Shown here one piece after another: positions 23,842 through 33,532 of a stretch of DNA of 64,000 nucleotides; position 1 is the first letter of the stretch, and each line of letters begins with the position of its first letter. Made by a program: the position numbers and the translations under genes. Source of the stretch: Citrobacter amalonaticus (GTDB lineage Bacteria; Pseudomonadota; Gammaproteobacteria; Enterobacterales; Enterobacteriaceae); contig NZ_JAGTXM010000001.1 in assembly GCF_018252635.1 (NCBI RefSeq), forward strand, positions 558,122 through 622,121, given 5' to 3'. The notes beneath the pieces are model-generated. The model saw nothing but the letters and a program-made list of their open reading frames with translations, was not told where the DNA came from and ran no database searches.

Positions 23842-25242
23842 TTAATCCGTTTCCTCCGGGGAGGCGATACCCGGCAACACTTCTTCAGGTCGGTAGCCTC
23901 CAGGGAGAATGATATTCAGTAGAATGGCGGTCAGACCGCCTGCGCAGATGGGGTTTTCCACCAACACATAAATTGAGGCCGGCAGGATTTTGAAAATTTC
24001 CGGGTCATAGGAGACGCCCAGACCCAGCCCCAAAGAGGTGGCGACAATCAGCGTTTCACGGCGCTTAAGCCCGTTGGTGATGATGATGCGGATCCCGGCG
24101 ATCGCGATCATCGAGAACATCAGCGTCATCGCGCCCCCCAGTACCGCTGAAGGAATCGTAGTGAAGAAGCCGCCGATCATGGGAAACAGCCCAAGCAGTA
24201 CCAGCATGATGGCGATAGTTCGGCCGATATAGCGTGAGGCGACGCCGGTCATCTGAATAACGCCGTTATTTTGCGCAAAGGTCGTTAATGGCAATGAACC
24301 CACCGCAGAGGCAATGACGGAGACCAGGCCATCGGCCAGCACGCCACCCTTCAGGCGTGACTGATATTCATCCCCCTGAATGGGCCGTCTGGACACCATT
24401 GCGGTCGCGGTAATGTCGCCAACGGCTTCCAGCACGCTGAGCAGATAGATGGTCCCGACCACCAGAAAGTGATGAAAGTTGAACTGGAAACCGTACTTAA
24501 AAGGGGTGGGGATGGTGACCCACGGCAGATTGCGTATACCACTGAAGTCCACCATGCCAAGAAACAGAGAGACGATATAGCCTACGCCCAGGCCAATCGC
24601 AATGCCGCCCATTCTCAGTAACGGACTGCGGCAGCAGTTAAAACCGATCACCACGATCAGCACCAGCAATCCGACACCAATGTTCTCGTAATTCCCGTAG
24701 GTACCGCTGCTTTTCGCCGCAAAGCCGCCGCCAAAATCGATGATCCCCACTTTAATCAGGCTCAGGCCAATCATCAGCACCACAATGCCGCTGACGGTCG
24801 GAGTGATAACTCTGCGCAAGTAAGGCAAAATGAAAGACGATCCCACCACCAGAAATGCCCCGACAAATGAAACGCCGAGCAGCGATGACATGATCAACTC
24901 TTCATGAAATCCGTCGTTTTTCATCCCGCTGCCCAGTGCAATCATCACCGTGACAAATGAAAAATTGACCGACTGAATCGACAATAAGCCGGAACCGACC
25001 ATGCCATAGCGATTGACCTGCAGCCAGGTGCCGATGCCGGAGGCAATCATCGCCATGGAAACCAGATAGGCGGTGGTTTCCGCAGAGAGTTGTAGCGCGG
25101 TGCCGACAATTAATGCGGGCGTGACCATGGGCACAAAGATGGCCAGTAAGTGGGTGATCGCGCCGATAATTGACTGATGAAAGGGAGGGCGATCCTCCAG
25201 TTCGTAAATCAGATCTGAGCCTGCACGTGATATATCAGACAT
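23842..25242 (-). CDS. xanQ: XanQ (YgfO), high-affinity xanthine:H+ symporter
   Basis: A 466-residue NAT-family permease. The XanQ signature is seen: VLEAVGDITATAMVS (TM8), the TM10 motif TTFAQNNGVIQMTGVAS and the N-terminal ITHLLAIFVPMVTPAL. The start MSDISRAGSDL matches the E. coli protein. It is 17 bases ahead of guaD and separated from xdhD by 162 bases that hold a strong palindrome. Confidence 0.95.
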   Translation of the reverse strand: MSDISRAGSDLIYELEDRPPFHQSIIGAITHLLAIFVPMVTPALIVGTALQLSAETTAYLVSMAMIASGIGTWLQVNRYGMVGSGLLSIQSVNFSFVTVMIALGSGMKNDGFHEELIMSSLLGVSFVGAFLVVGSSFILPYLRRVITPTVSGIVVLMIGLSLIKVGIIDFGGGFAAKSSGTYGNYENIGVGLLVLIVVIGFNCCRSPLLRMGGIAIGLGVGYIVSLFLGMVDFSGIRNLPWVTIPTPFKYGFQFNFHHFLVVGTIYLLSVLEAVGDITATAMVSRRPIQGDEYQSRLKGGVLADGLVSVIASAVGSLPLTTFAQNNGVIQMTGVASRYIGRTIAIMLVLLGLFPMIGGFFTTIPSAVLGGAMTLMFSMIAIAGIRIIITNGLKRRETLIVATSLGLGLGVSYDPEIFKILPASIYVLVENPICAGGLTAILLNIILPGGYRPEEVLPGIASPEETD

Positions 25243-25378
25243 CCCTTCACTCCTTAATAAGTAAATTTGATCATCTGAATCAGCAGAATTAAATTCTGCG
25301 AATTTGAGGCGCAGGTTGCCCTGAGAACGGCTTATCTCATTTCCGCAGACGGCATTTAATCATTATTGAGTCATAAGG

Positions 25379-25400
25379 GTGGGCCGCCAGAGCGGCCCAC
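25379..25400. repeat. Strong palindrome between xdhD and xanQ
   Basis: GTGGGCCGC and GCGGCCCAC form perfect nine-base arms around CAGA, just after the xdhD stop. There is no T-run on the reverse strand. It may be an intercistronic stabiliser or partial terminator that sets the ratio between xdhD and the transporter genes. Confidence 0.55.
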
Positions 25401-25404
25401 ATCG

Positions 25405-28275
25405 TTACATTTTTTCCAGCGCGGTCAGTATTTTCTCCGGTGTGAAATGCCATTCGCGCAGCCACACGCCGCAGGCATCATGAATCGCTGTGGCAATCGC
25501 AGGCGCTGCACCGTTGACGCCAATTTCAGAAATCGATTTGGCGCCAAAAGGGCCGACCTTATCGTCGCTTGGCACCAGCACGGCGCGAAAATCCCGGGGG
25601 ATGTCGCCAATTTTGGGCGCACCGTAACTGCGAAGATCGCGGGTCAGCGGATGGCCTTGGGCATCATAGAGGATCTCTTCGCTCAGGCTATGGCCGATGG
25701 CCCGCATCGACGCACCGTAGATTTGCCCCAGCGCGAGTTCCGGATTAACCGGTGTGCCGCAGTCCAGCAGCGCGTAGAACTTGTCGAGACGGATTTCGCC
25801 GGTTCGGGTATTCACCGCCACCTCGGCGAAGTTCGCCCCATACGGGAACGCGAAGTCTGCAGTGATGTAACTGGCCGTGGCGACCAGCGTGCCAAAACCG
25901 GTTCCCGTCTCCGCTTTGTGCGCGATCTCAGCGTAATCCACTTCTCCCTGTTTGCCGCGAACGACGCCAGGTGCCGCCAGTTGAACGTCAGCAACGGGTT
26001 CACCCAGCATCTGCGCACCGTGAAAGAGGATTTTTTCACGCAGGTTTTCTGCTGCCTTACGCGCCGCGTTCCCCGAGAAGCAGGTGCCGGATGAGGCGTA
26101 AGCGCCTTTGTCGAAGAGTGCATGATCCGTATCGCCGGAGATGACATGCACGTCTTCTGGCGCGCAGTGCAGCACTTCCGCCGCCAGCTTGGTGACAACG
26201 GTATCCAGTCCGGTGCCGATGTCCGCACCGCCGGAATGGACGATGAAGGTGCCATCGGATTCCAGTTTGATCATGCAGTTAGCCTGATCGATATCCGGGA
26301 TCCCTGATTTCTGCATAATAATGGCGACTCCGCGACCGGTATGCCAGTCACCGTTCTGCGGTTTGGGTGAAGACCAGTCGATCATCTTCCGCCCCAGGCG
26401 CAGGATCTCTTCCAGCGCGCAGCTGGCGGCGGAAGGAACGGACGTTGGCGCTTTTCCTTCACCGATCGCACCCAGTATTTTCAATTCCTGTCCTTCGTGA
26501 ACCCGGTTGCGTTCGATGATCTCCAGTTGGTCAATTTGCAGCTGTTCGGCAAGTTCGGCTAACGCCATCGTCATCGCAAAGGTGCCTTTCGGCGCGCCAT
26601 AGCCCTGATATGCCCCGGTTGGGCAGATATTGCTGTAGTACGTGGTGACCTGGAAATCGACGTTGTCGCAAGGGTACAGCGGTAACGAGAGCGCCGGGCC
26701 GTTACTCGGTACGGTCAACGAATGGTTGCCGTAAGGGCCAGTATTGGCGCGGAAGTCCATTTTGACCGCCGTCAGGCGACCATCTTTCTTCGCGCCAAGT
26801 TTGACCGTGACTTTTGCAACGTGACGGGAGGTATTGGCAATAAACTCCTCTTCACGGGTATAGCGGAAATAGACCGGGCGTCCGGTCACGCAGGTCGCCC
26901 ATGCGCAGACTTCTTCCAGAAGGATGTCCTGTTTAGAACCAAAACCGCCGCCGACACGCTCCTTAATGACGTGGACCTTATGCTGCTTCATGCCAACGAG
27001 ACGGGCCACCTGGCGGCGGAGGTGCCACGGTACCTGCGTGGAGGCGTGAATGATCAGGCGATCGCCGTCCATGCGGGTAAAGCAGATGTGAGGCTCTGCC
27101 GGGCACTGCTGTGCCTGTGTGGAGTGGTAAGTGCGCTCAATGATCACATCTGCTTCGGCAAACCCTTTCTCCATATCACCGATATGACCATGAATGCTGG
27201 CGGCGATATTTTTCCGCGGGCGTGAGCCAATCGGGAAGTTGATTACCATGTGCTCGCCACGTTGGGCGGCATGGCGGTTGTCTTCTTCCAGCGTCTCCGG
27301 CGCGCCTGCAACGTACACCACCGGTTCATCGTGCACGACCGGCGCATCGTCCGCCATGGCTTCGTCAATCGACAATACCGGCTTAAGCACATCATATTTC
27401 ACGTCGATGAGTTCCAGCGCGGCCAGCGCAATCTCTTCGCTTTCTGCCACCACGGCGGCAACGCGATCGCCGACGTGACGCAGCTTCTTACCGAACATGC
27501 GACGGTCAAGCGGGGAGGGTTCCGGCGCGCTTTGCCCGCCTGGCGTATAGTAGATATCGGGACAATTACGGTGGGTGATAACGTGAACCACGCCGGGTAA
27601 CGCTTCGGCTTTGCTGACGTCGAGATGTGTAATCAACGCATGGGCATGCGGACTGCGCAGCATTTTAATCACGCAGGCGTCAGGGGGGATGCGATCTTCC
27701 ACATAGCAGGGCTTGGCCTGGACCATTTTAGCAGCATCGGTTTTTGGCCAGGGTTTACCGATCACCGCGAGATCGTCGCGAAAGGTAGGGGCGACGCTAA
27801 TATGGGCTTGCGGATCGTTTTTACGCGCCACCGCCAGTTCGATCACCTGATAATATTGCTGCCAGCCCGCATCGCGGCTGAACAGACCGGACAATGCATC
27901 GTCAATCTCTTCACGGTCAGGAATCGCGATGCGTTCCAGCAGATCGGTAAGGATCAATGCGGCAGCCGGATCGTTATAACCGGACTGTACGACGCCGACA
28001 TCCACCATCGCCTGTTGTACCAGGCTCAGCGCATTCCATTTACCGAGTGATTCGCTGGTACGGATCTCAGCGTGATCCAACTGCGCGGCAATCAGTAATG
28101 AGGCATTGACGATGCGACCATTGTAGAGAATCGCATCCGAACCGGCGAAACCGAATCCGTCGTCACTGTTGCGCACGGAGTGCATGCCCAGGTTAAACAG
28201 CAGCTTCTGTACGTTTTCGCCCGGGTTAATTTTCATTTCACGGACCATGCCGTTCAATGTGAAGTGAATCATCAT
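25405..28275 (-). CDS. xdhD: XdhD, fused molybdenum hydroxylase with degenerate Fe-S domain
   Basis: A 956-residue xanthine-dehydrogenase-family subunit. Residues about 170-956 form the Mo-pterin module (RVGGGFGSKQDI, GAYQGYGAPKG, the GADIGTGLDTV segment, and the active-site Glu in KSISEIGVNGAAPA). Residues 1-150 align with the two-[2Fe-2S] subunit XdhC, but every cluster cysteine is replaced (CCVGECGAC becomes DDGFGFAGS, CGFC becomes SGYN, CRC becomes SRD), as also in E. coli XdhD. The start overlaps the ygfM stop by four bases. With ygfM, ssnA and ygfK it forms an operon implicated in anaerobic purine use. Confidence 0.94.
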   Translation of the reverse strand: MMIHFTLNGMVREMKINPGENVQKLLFNLGMHSVRNSDDGFGFAGSDAILYNGRIVNASLLIAAQLDHAEIRTSESLGKWNALSLVQQAMVDVGVVQSGYNDPAAALILTDLLERIAIPDREEIDDALSGLFSRDAGWQQYYQVIELAVARKNDPQAHISVAPTFRDDLAVIGKPWPKTDAAKMVQAKPCYVEDRIPPDACVIKMLRSPHAHALITHLDVSKAEALPGVVHVITHRNCPDIYYTPGGQSAPEPSPLDRRMFGKKLRHVGDRVAAVVAESEEIALAALELIDVKYDVLKPVLSIDEAMADDAPVVHDEPVVYVAGAPETLEEDNRHAAQRGEHMVINFPIGSRPRKNIAASIHGHIGDMEKGFAEADVIIERTYHSTQAQQCPAEPHICFTRMDGDRLIIHASTQVPWHLRRQVARLVGMKQHKVHVIKERVGGGFGSKQDILLEEVCAWATCVTGRPVYFRYTREEEFIANTSRHVAKVTVKLGAKKDGRLTAVKMDFRANTGPYGNHSLTVPSNGPALSLPLYPCDNVDFQVTTYYSNICPTGAYQGYGAPKGTFAMTMALAELAEQLQIDQLEIIERNRVHEGQELKILGAIGEGKAPTSVPSAASCALEEILRLGRKMIDWSSPKPQNGDWHTGRGVAIIMQKSGIPDIDQANCMIKLESDGTFIVHSGGADIGTGLDTVVTKLAAEVLHCAPEDVHVISGDTDHALFDKGAYASSGTCFSGNAARKAAENLREKILFHGAQMLGEPVADVQLAAPGVVRGKQGEVDYAEIAHKAETGTGFGTLVATASYITADFAFPYGANFAEVAVNTRTGEIRLDKFYALLDCGTPVNPELALGQIYGASMRAIGHSLSEEILYDAQGHPLTRDLRSYGAPKIGDIPRDFRAVLVPSDDKVGPFGAKSISEIGVNGAAPAIATAIHDACGVWLREWHFTPEKILTALEKM

Positions 28276-29051
28276 ACAACGTCCTCCCCGGCCATCAGAC
28301 AGTCGGCATACAGATCGGCTACGACCACGCCGGTGATATAGCGCTTATAGGCCGCGCTTCCCCGAATATCATCCTGTGGGAATATGGCGTTTGCGACCGC
28401 CTGTTCCAGTTCCAAACCTTCACGCATTTGTGTTTCCACATCATGCAGGCGCAGCGCTTTGTCCGCCACGCCGTCCAGCGCGATGCAAATGCCACCGTGT
28501 TCGGTTAATGCAACGGCCGCCGTCACGACGGTTAATCCGGCCTGTGAACGGCTCACTTTACGCGTGGCGCAAGGGCGGAAGGGATCTTTAATGATAATTT
28601 CGGTGAGCAGGCGATCGCCTGGGGAGGCAAGATAGCTTTCCAGCGACAGGGTTTCGCCATCACCAAACACCAACTGGGCGTCCAGCGCCAACAGGACGGG
28701 GAGTAATACGGACTCTTTCTGGTGCGCGGCAATCTCTCCGCCGAGGGTTGCCTGGTTGCGTAAATGGCGGGAGTAGATAAAGCCGATCGCCTCCCGCAGT
28801 GCCGCCGGGAGATAGCGGGCGTCGTGCAACGGTTGCAGGCGAGTCATCGCCCCAATACGCAATGCGCCATTGTCCCAGTCGATCCACTCCAGCTCCAGAT
28901 CCTGCAGTGAAATAGCAATCCGCTTATCGGTACGCGTTGGCGTCGCGTTGAGTTTGCTGCCCCCGGCAAACCAGACGGCGTCCTCCTGATAGCGGCGCTT
29001 GAGTTCCAGCGCCTGGTCAACGGAGTCGGGCCTGAAAAATTGTTCAATCAT
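28272..29051 (-). CDS. ygfM: YgfM, FAD-binding subunit of a molybdenum hydroxylase
   Basis: A 259-residue protein of the CO-dehydrogenase medium-chain FAD-binding family. The FAD motif WFAGGSKLNATPT matches the usual AGGT..., and the second motif appears as RNQATLGGEIAAHQ. It is the expected electron-transfer partner of XdhD, encoded four bases overlapping. The frame starts ATG-ATG-ATG. I choose the third, six bases after GAGGA, for E. coli length. Confidence 0.92.
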   Translation of the reverse strand: MIEQFFRPDSVDQALELKRRYQEDAVWFAGGSKLNATPTRTDKRIAISLQDLELEWIDWDNGALRIGAMTRLQPLHDARYLPAALREAIGFIYSRHLRNQATLGGEIAAHQKESVLLPVLLALDAQLVFGDGETLSLESYLASPGDRLLTEIIIKDPFRPCATRKVSRSQAGLTVVTAAVALTEHGGICIALDGVADKALRLHDVETQMREGLELEQAVANAIFPQDDIRGSAAYKRYITGVVVADLYADCLMAGEDVV

Positions 29052-29068
29052 CATCATTCCTCATCACT

Positions 29069-29090
29069 CCCTCTCCCGTTCAGGAGAGGG
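29069..29090. repeat. Intercistronic hairpin between ssnA and ygfM
   Basis: CCCTCTCC and GGAGAGGG form perfect eight-base arms with a six-base loop in the 45-base gap. It lies seven bases past the ssnA stop on the reverse strand. It probably acts as mRNA processing or stability structure. Confidence 0.5.
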
Positions 29091-29096
29091 TATGGG

Positions 29097-30425
29097 CTAT
29101 GCCAGCGCATCCATTCGCCGCCACATGCTGGCGGCGGCTTTTCGGGCCTGCGCATAAATGGAATCGGTATCGAAAGTGAACTGACGGTCTTCATACACCA
29201 TCACACCATTCACCATCACGCTATGCACGCTGCCTGAACCGAGGCCGAAAGCGATATGCCCGGCAACGTTTTCAGCGATTAGCGGCGTCGGCGACGAATA
29301 GTCGAGGAGGGTTAAATCGGCTTTATAACCGGCTTGCAGCTGGCCAAAGTTTTCCCCGAAGTTGCGGTGCAACAGTTCGTTGCCGTTCGCCAGCGCTTTT
29401 GCAAAGCTGTCAGGCCACAGAGGACCGCCCGCGTCGCGATGTTTGAAGAAGGCAAATTTCATCTCTTCAAGCATGTCGGAGCCGATGCCGTCCGTCCCCA
29501 GCGCCAGATTGCGAATATGGGTAAGGTGGTGGTTATAGCCCACATGGTTATTCATGTTGGAGCGGGCATTGTGTACCAGGAATGCATCGTGCTGATTCAG
29601 CAGCGCGATATCTTCCGCAGACAGATACAGGCCGTGTGCGACCAGCGTTTTACGGTCGATAAGCCCGTATTCTGCGAGCCTGACCAGCAGGTCTTTATCG
29701 TACAGATGATGACTGTGGGAGACATCGTAGCTGTCTTCCGCCGCATGGATGTGCAGCCCACGCCCGGTAGCGTTGATGGCCTCGCGTAGCATCTCCAGAC
29801 CGGCATCGGGCACGGTAAAGGGGGCATGCGCGCCAATGTGCGCTTCCACCAGATACGGCTCGCTACCGGTCTCCCTAGCGTGGTCTATCTGGCGGGCGAA
29901 GCGGATATTCTCTTCGACGCCGTCCTGCAACTCTTTGATTCCCTCGTTACGATCGGTGGTTTCAAAGCAGGTCATTGCGCGCAGGCCCACCTTTAAAAAG
30001 GCTGAACGTAGTGTAGAGAGCGACCCTTGTATGTAGCCTGGTGAAGCATGGTGATCGATAACCGTAGAACACCCGCTCTTAATCGCCTCCAGTGAGCAAA
30101 TCAGCCCGCTGTAGTAGAGCGACTCTTCGTCCAGAGCCCGGTCCAGGCGCCACCACAGGTTTTTCAGCGTTGAGATAAAGTCCGGACTGGGGGCAATATT
30201 CGCCTGGATCCCGCGCGATAAACCGGAGTAAAAGTGGTTATGTGCGCAGACCAGTCCCGGCATCACGATGCGTCCATGCATCTCTTTCCATTGCGCTTGC
30301 GGGTAACGCTGCGTCAGGGCGTCACCCACCTCAACAATAACGTCTTTATCGATCGCAATATCCACTCCTTCACGCACGCTGGCCGGATGAAGTTGTACGG
30401 CGGTGACATTTTTCAGAATCATCAT
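29097..30425 (-). CDS. ssnA: SsnA, amidohydrolase of the purine-degradation cluster
   Basis: A 442-residue metal-dependent aminohydrolase of the TRZ/ATZ family. Metal ligands are in CAHNHFYSG (H-x-H), VEAHIGAHAP, HIHAAEDSYD and LGTDGIGSD (Asp). In E. coli it was first noted for an effect on stationary-phase survival. Later work places it among the genes needed for gut bacterial urate or purine breakdown. The exact substrate is not shown by the sequence. It starts two bases after the ygfK stop. Confidence 0.92.
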   Translation of the reverse strand: MMILKNVTAVQLHPASVREGVDIAIDKDVIVEVGDALTQRYPQAQWKEMHGRIVMPGLVCAHNHFYSGLSRGIQANIAPSPDFISTLKNLWWRLDRALDEESLYYSGLICSLEAIKSGCSTVIDHHASPGYIQGSLSTLRSAFLKVGLRAMTCFETTDRNEGIKELQDGVEENIRFARQIDHARETGSEPYLVEAHIGAHAPFTVPDAGLEMLREAINATGRGLHIHAAEDSYDVSHSHHLYDKDLLVRLAEYGLIDRKTLVAHGLYLSAEDIALLNQHDAFLVHNARSNMNNHVGYNHHLTHIRNLALGTDGIGSDMLEEMKFAFFKHRDAGGPLWPDSFAKALANGNELLHRNFGENFGQLQAGYKADLTLLDYSSPTPLIAENVAGHIAFGLGSGSVHSVMVNGVMVYEDRQFTFDTDSIYAQARKAAASMWRRMDALA

Positions 30426-30427
30426 GA

Positions 30428-33400
30428 TTACACCTCCACGCGGCCTAGCAGGTAATGGTGATGCTGGTGGACATAGCTAATGATGCGGCACATGTCATCC
30501 AGTTCCGGCGGGACGCTGGCGAACTGCCCATCACTGCGGATGTTCAATGTCCAGCGTTGGTCATTCAACCGGATCCTGACCTGACCATCTTCCACCAGGA
30601 AACCTGGGTTGCTGCTGTTGTCGAAATCCTCGGGCAGGCTAAAGAGCGTGACTTTGTCTTTATACGGTTTGCCCTGCCACGGGCAGAATTGGGCGCAGTT
30701 GCCGCATTCGTTGCAGTAAGCGTCCAGGTGCAGCGTCTGGAAGCGGTTCTGGAATCCCGGTACGGGAATTGACACGTTGGCGCGGTTCGGACAGACATCC
30801 ACGCATTTGCTGCAAACATAGTTGCATTCAAGGCAGCGAGCCGCCTCCAGGGCGACAAAGGCGTCACGGTCATCCTTATCGACCCTCGCGACCGCGATCT
30901 CGCCTTTACGCTGATAGATTTCAGCGGGGCTGACGTTACTCCAGCGCTTGTCGCTATGATGGGAACGGATATTCTCCCGCCAGAGGATCGTATCCGTGGC
31001 CCGACGCGCAGAACCGATGGCGGCTACAATGGATGACGGACCACGCTGGACATCGCCAATCATGAACACGTCGGTGAGACGGGTTTCGCCGTTGTTATTC
31101 ACCTCTGGCCAGCCTTTGCTATCCAGCGGTACACCCATTGCGTTCAGCGCTTCGGTATCCTGTTGTTCACCAATAGCGGTAATCAGACTATCGATATGCA
31201 ACGTCAGCGTTTCGTCGGTTTCAACCGGGCGGCGACGTCCTTTCTCATCGGGTTCCCCGAGCGTCATGACGCGCAGGGTGAGTGTGCCATCCGCATCAAA
31301 ACGTTCTGGATTGTTGAGGAAACGGAACTTAACCCCCTCGTGCAGAGCTTCTTCATACTCTTCACGCCAGGCGGGCATCTCCTGCAGCGAACGACGGTAG
31401 ACCACCGTGACGTTTTCCACGCCCGGCACGCGCAGCGCAGCGCGGGCACAGTCCATCGCCGTATTGCCCGCGCCGACGATCGCCACATGTTTGCCGAGCG
31501 TCAATGCAGTTCCCTGGTTGTATTCACGCAGGAAAGGAAGCGATTTCCAGATGTTGGGGTTGTCGCCATCGAGCTTCACGCCGCTGTTTTTATCCGTACC
31601 GGTTGCGATCAGGACATAGTGGAAACCCTGATCTTTCAGGCCCTGAACGGTCAGATCAGGCGCACAGCCATACTCGAACTTCACGCCGTGTTCGGCGACA
31701 AAGTCGATATCATGCTGGATGAGTTCTGCCGGAATACGGAACTGGGGAATGATATTTTTCACCACGCCGCCGGCGTTGGCTTCACGCTCGAAGAGTGTCA
31801 CCGGATGTCCTGCCCGGGCAAGGAAGTAACCGGCAGCAAGACCGGCCGGGCCCGCGCCGATGACCGCAACAGGATGACGTGAACCCGAGCCAGCGGGTTT
31901 GTGCCAGCGCTGTTTGTATTCATCCCAACCTTTTTCCAGCGCCACTTTTTTCAGCTCGCGGATGTTCAGTGCGCTGTCATAGTCCAGACGGGTACAGTTG
32001 TACTGGCATTGATGATCGCAGATATGGCCGGTGATCGCGGGGAGGGGGTTTCGCTGATAAATCAGCTCCAGCGCGTCGGCATAACGCTGCTCGCCCAGCA
32101 GGCGAATATACTCCGGAATATCCTGTTTGATGGCGCAGGCGGTAATACAGGGGGCCACGTAGCAGTCGGTCAACGGTAAGCCGTCGGCCACGTCAATGCG
32201 CTCTTCAGGCTTCCAGTGTTTTTGGGTGTAGGCCATCGTAACGGCTTCTTCTGCCAGCCGATTCAGGCGTTCGACATCGACATGTTCCATTCCCCACGCA
32301 TCCGAGGATTCCAGCTCACGCATACAGGCGCTAAGACGCAGATAACCGCCTGGTTTTAACAGGTCGGTCGCCATTGTGATCGGGCGAATACCGGTGTCAA
32401 AGATGTCGCGGATGGTTAACTGGCTGGCGCCGCCCGAATAGGAGATGGGTAATTTGCCGTCAAACGCCCGGGAAAGTACGGCCGCCACGTTGATTGAAAG
32501 CGGGAACAGCGCCCGACCAGACATATACATCTCTTCGCCGGGAAGCGCACCTTTGTTATTGACGGTGCCAAGGGTGTTGGTGAGTTTGACGCCAAAACCC
32601 AGCGACTTTTCTTTTGCCAGCGCCATCAAGCGCTGCAACATTTCCAGCGCCTGGTCGAGCTTAAGATCGTGATCAAACGACTCTTCTTTTAAGCCGATAT
32701 AAGCGAAGCCGCAGTTGTCCAGAATTTCACGCACCCGAGGATAGCCGAGCAGCGTCGGATTCAGCTTCACAAAGGTATTCAGTCCTTTCTCTTCCAGCAT
32801 GTAGCGACAGATGGCTTCGATTTCGTGCGGCGGGCAGCCGTGCATGGTGGACAGCGTGACGCCCTGCACCAGTTTTGCGGGAATGCGCGACGGTAGCGCC
32901 TGTAGACGTTCCCTGTGTTCGTTCAACCCGTGGCGCGACAGGAACGCCTCATCGTGTAGCCACTGCTGCAATGTGTCGCGATATTGTGCGAACTTAGGAT
33001 GCGCCGACGCGTCCATCATATTGTCGATGGACTGCTGCATAGGCGGCTGCTTGATGCCGTCAAGGTTATAGCCGACGCTCATATTAAAAATGAACGACTT
33101 ACCGGTACCGGCTTTTGAAGGTTGCAGCAGTTGCTCCAGTAAATGCAGGGCGAACCAGGCTTTAAGATACTCATCCCACGCTTTCAGCAGAGTAAATTCA
33201 GTCGACCATTCGGTATTGAAGCATTCATCCTCCGCATCAATACAGGGTTTTTCCAGCTCCAGTCGGTCGAGAATTTGTACCGTTTTGAGTTCAATGAACC
33301 GACCGCCAGTCAGCCAGGAAGTGATGATATTTTGTGCGAGCTGGGTGTGCGGGCCGGCGGCGGGGCCGACGGGGGTGGCACAGGTTTCACCGAATACGCT

Positions 33401-33532
33401 TATCGATTTGCCTTTTTCCGGTGAATAAAACTGCTGCTCAGGAATCCCAAAGATAGAGCGCTGCTGCTGATATTCATCAAATAGGCGCGTCAAAAGTTCC
33501 TCAAATGGAATCGGACGCATTATATCCCCCAT
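30428..33532 (-). CDS. ygfK: YgfK, Fe-S/flavin oxidoreductase (selenate-reductase-like subunit)
   Basis: A 1034-residue multidomain protein. The N-terminal half resembles dihydroorotate/dihydropyrimidine dehydrogenase barrels (SVGYNLDGIK, TLSTMHGCPP, GVKLTNTLGT). The middle is a GltD-like two-Rossmann flavoprotein: Cys-rich lead-in ITGHICDHQCQYNC, FAD motif VIGAGPAGLAAG near 580, and NADPH motif AIVGAGNTAMDCA. The C terminus has ferredoxin-type clusters (CLECNYVCSKCVDVCP, CNECGNCAQFCP). It probably channels NADPH electrons to purine-derived substrates. The start at 33532 has AAGGAG. The frame runs 49 codons further without support. A sigma54-type promoter lies 123 bases upstream. Confidence 0.93.
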   Translation of the reverse strand: MGDIMRPIPFEELLTRLFDEYQQQRSIFGIPEQQFYSPEKGKSISVFGETCATPVGPAAGPHTQLAQNIITSWLTGGRFIELKTVQILDRLELEKPCIDAEDECFNTEWSTEFTLLKAWDEYLKAWFALHLLEQLLQPSKAGTGKSFIFNMSVGYNLDGIKQPPMQQSIDNMMDASAHPKFAQYRDTLQQWLHDEAFLSRHGLNEHRERLQALPSRIPAKLVQGVTLSTMHGCPPHEIEAICRYMLEEKGLNTFVKLNPTLLGYPRVREILDNCGFAYIGLKEESFDHDLKLDQALEMLQRLMALAKEKSLGFGVKLTNTLGTVNNKGALPGEEMYMSGRALFPLSINVAAVLSRAFDGKLPISYSGGASQLTIRDIFDTGIRPITMATDLLKPGGYLRLSACMRELESSDAWGMEHVDVERLNRLAEEAVTMAYTQKHWKPEERIDVADGLPLTDCYVAPCITACAIKQDIPEYIRLLGEQRYADALELIYQRNPLPAITGHICDHQCQYNCTRLDYDSALNIRELKKVALEKGWDEYKQRWHKPAGSGSRHPVAVIGAGPAGLAAGYFLARAGHPVTLFEREANAGGVVKNIIPQFRIPAELIQHDIDFVAEHGVKFEYGCAPDLTVQGLKDQGFHYVLIATGTDKNSGVKLDGDNPNIWKSLPFLREYNQGTALTLGKHVAIVGAGNTAMDCARAALRVPGVENVTVVYRRSLQEMPAWREEYEEALHEGVKFRFLNNPERFDADGTLTLRVMTLGEPDEKGRRRPVETDETLTLHIDSLITAIGEQQDTEALNAMGVPLDSKGWPEVNNNGETRLTDVFMIGDVQRGPSSIVAAIGSARRATDTILWRENIRSHHSDKRWSNVSPAEIYQRKGEIAVARVDKDDRDAFVALEAARCLECNYVCSKCVDVCPNRANVSIPVPGFQNRFQTLHLDAYCNECGNCAQFCPWQGKPYKDKVTLFSLPEDFDNSSNPGFLVEDGQVRIRLNDQRWTLNIRSDGQFASVPPELDDMCRIISYVHQHHHYLLGRVEV

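Noticed and set aside
25243-25404. Sigma54 promoter ahead of xanQ
   Set aside because: The nearest GG-containing stretch does not keep GG-N10-GC spacing. Only the palindrome was recorded.
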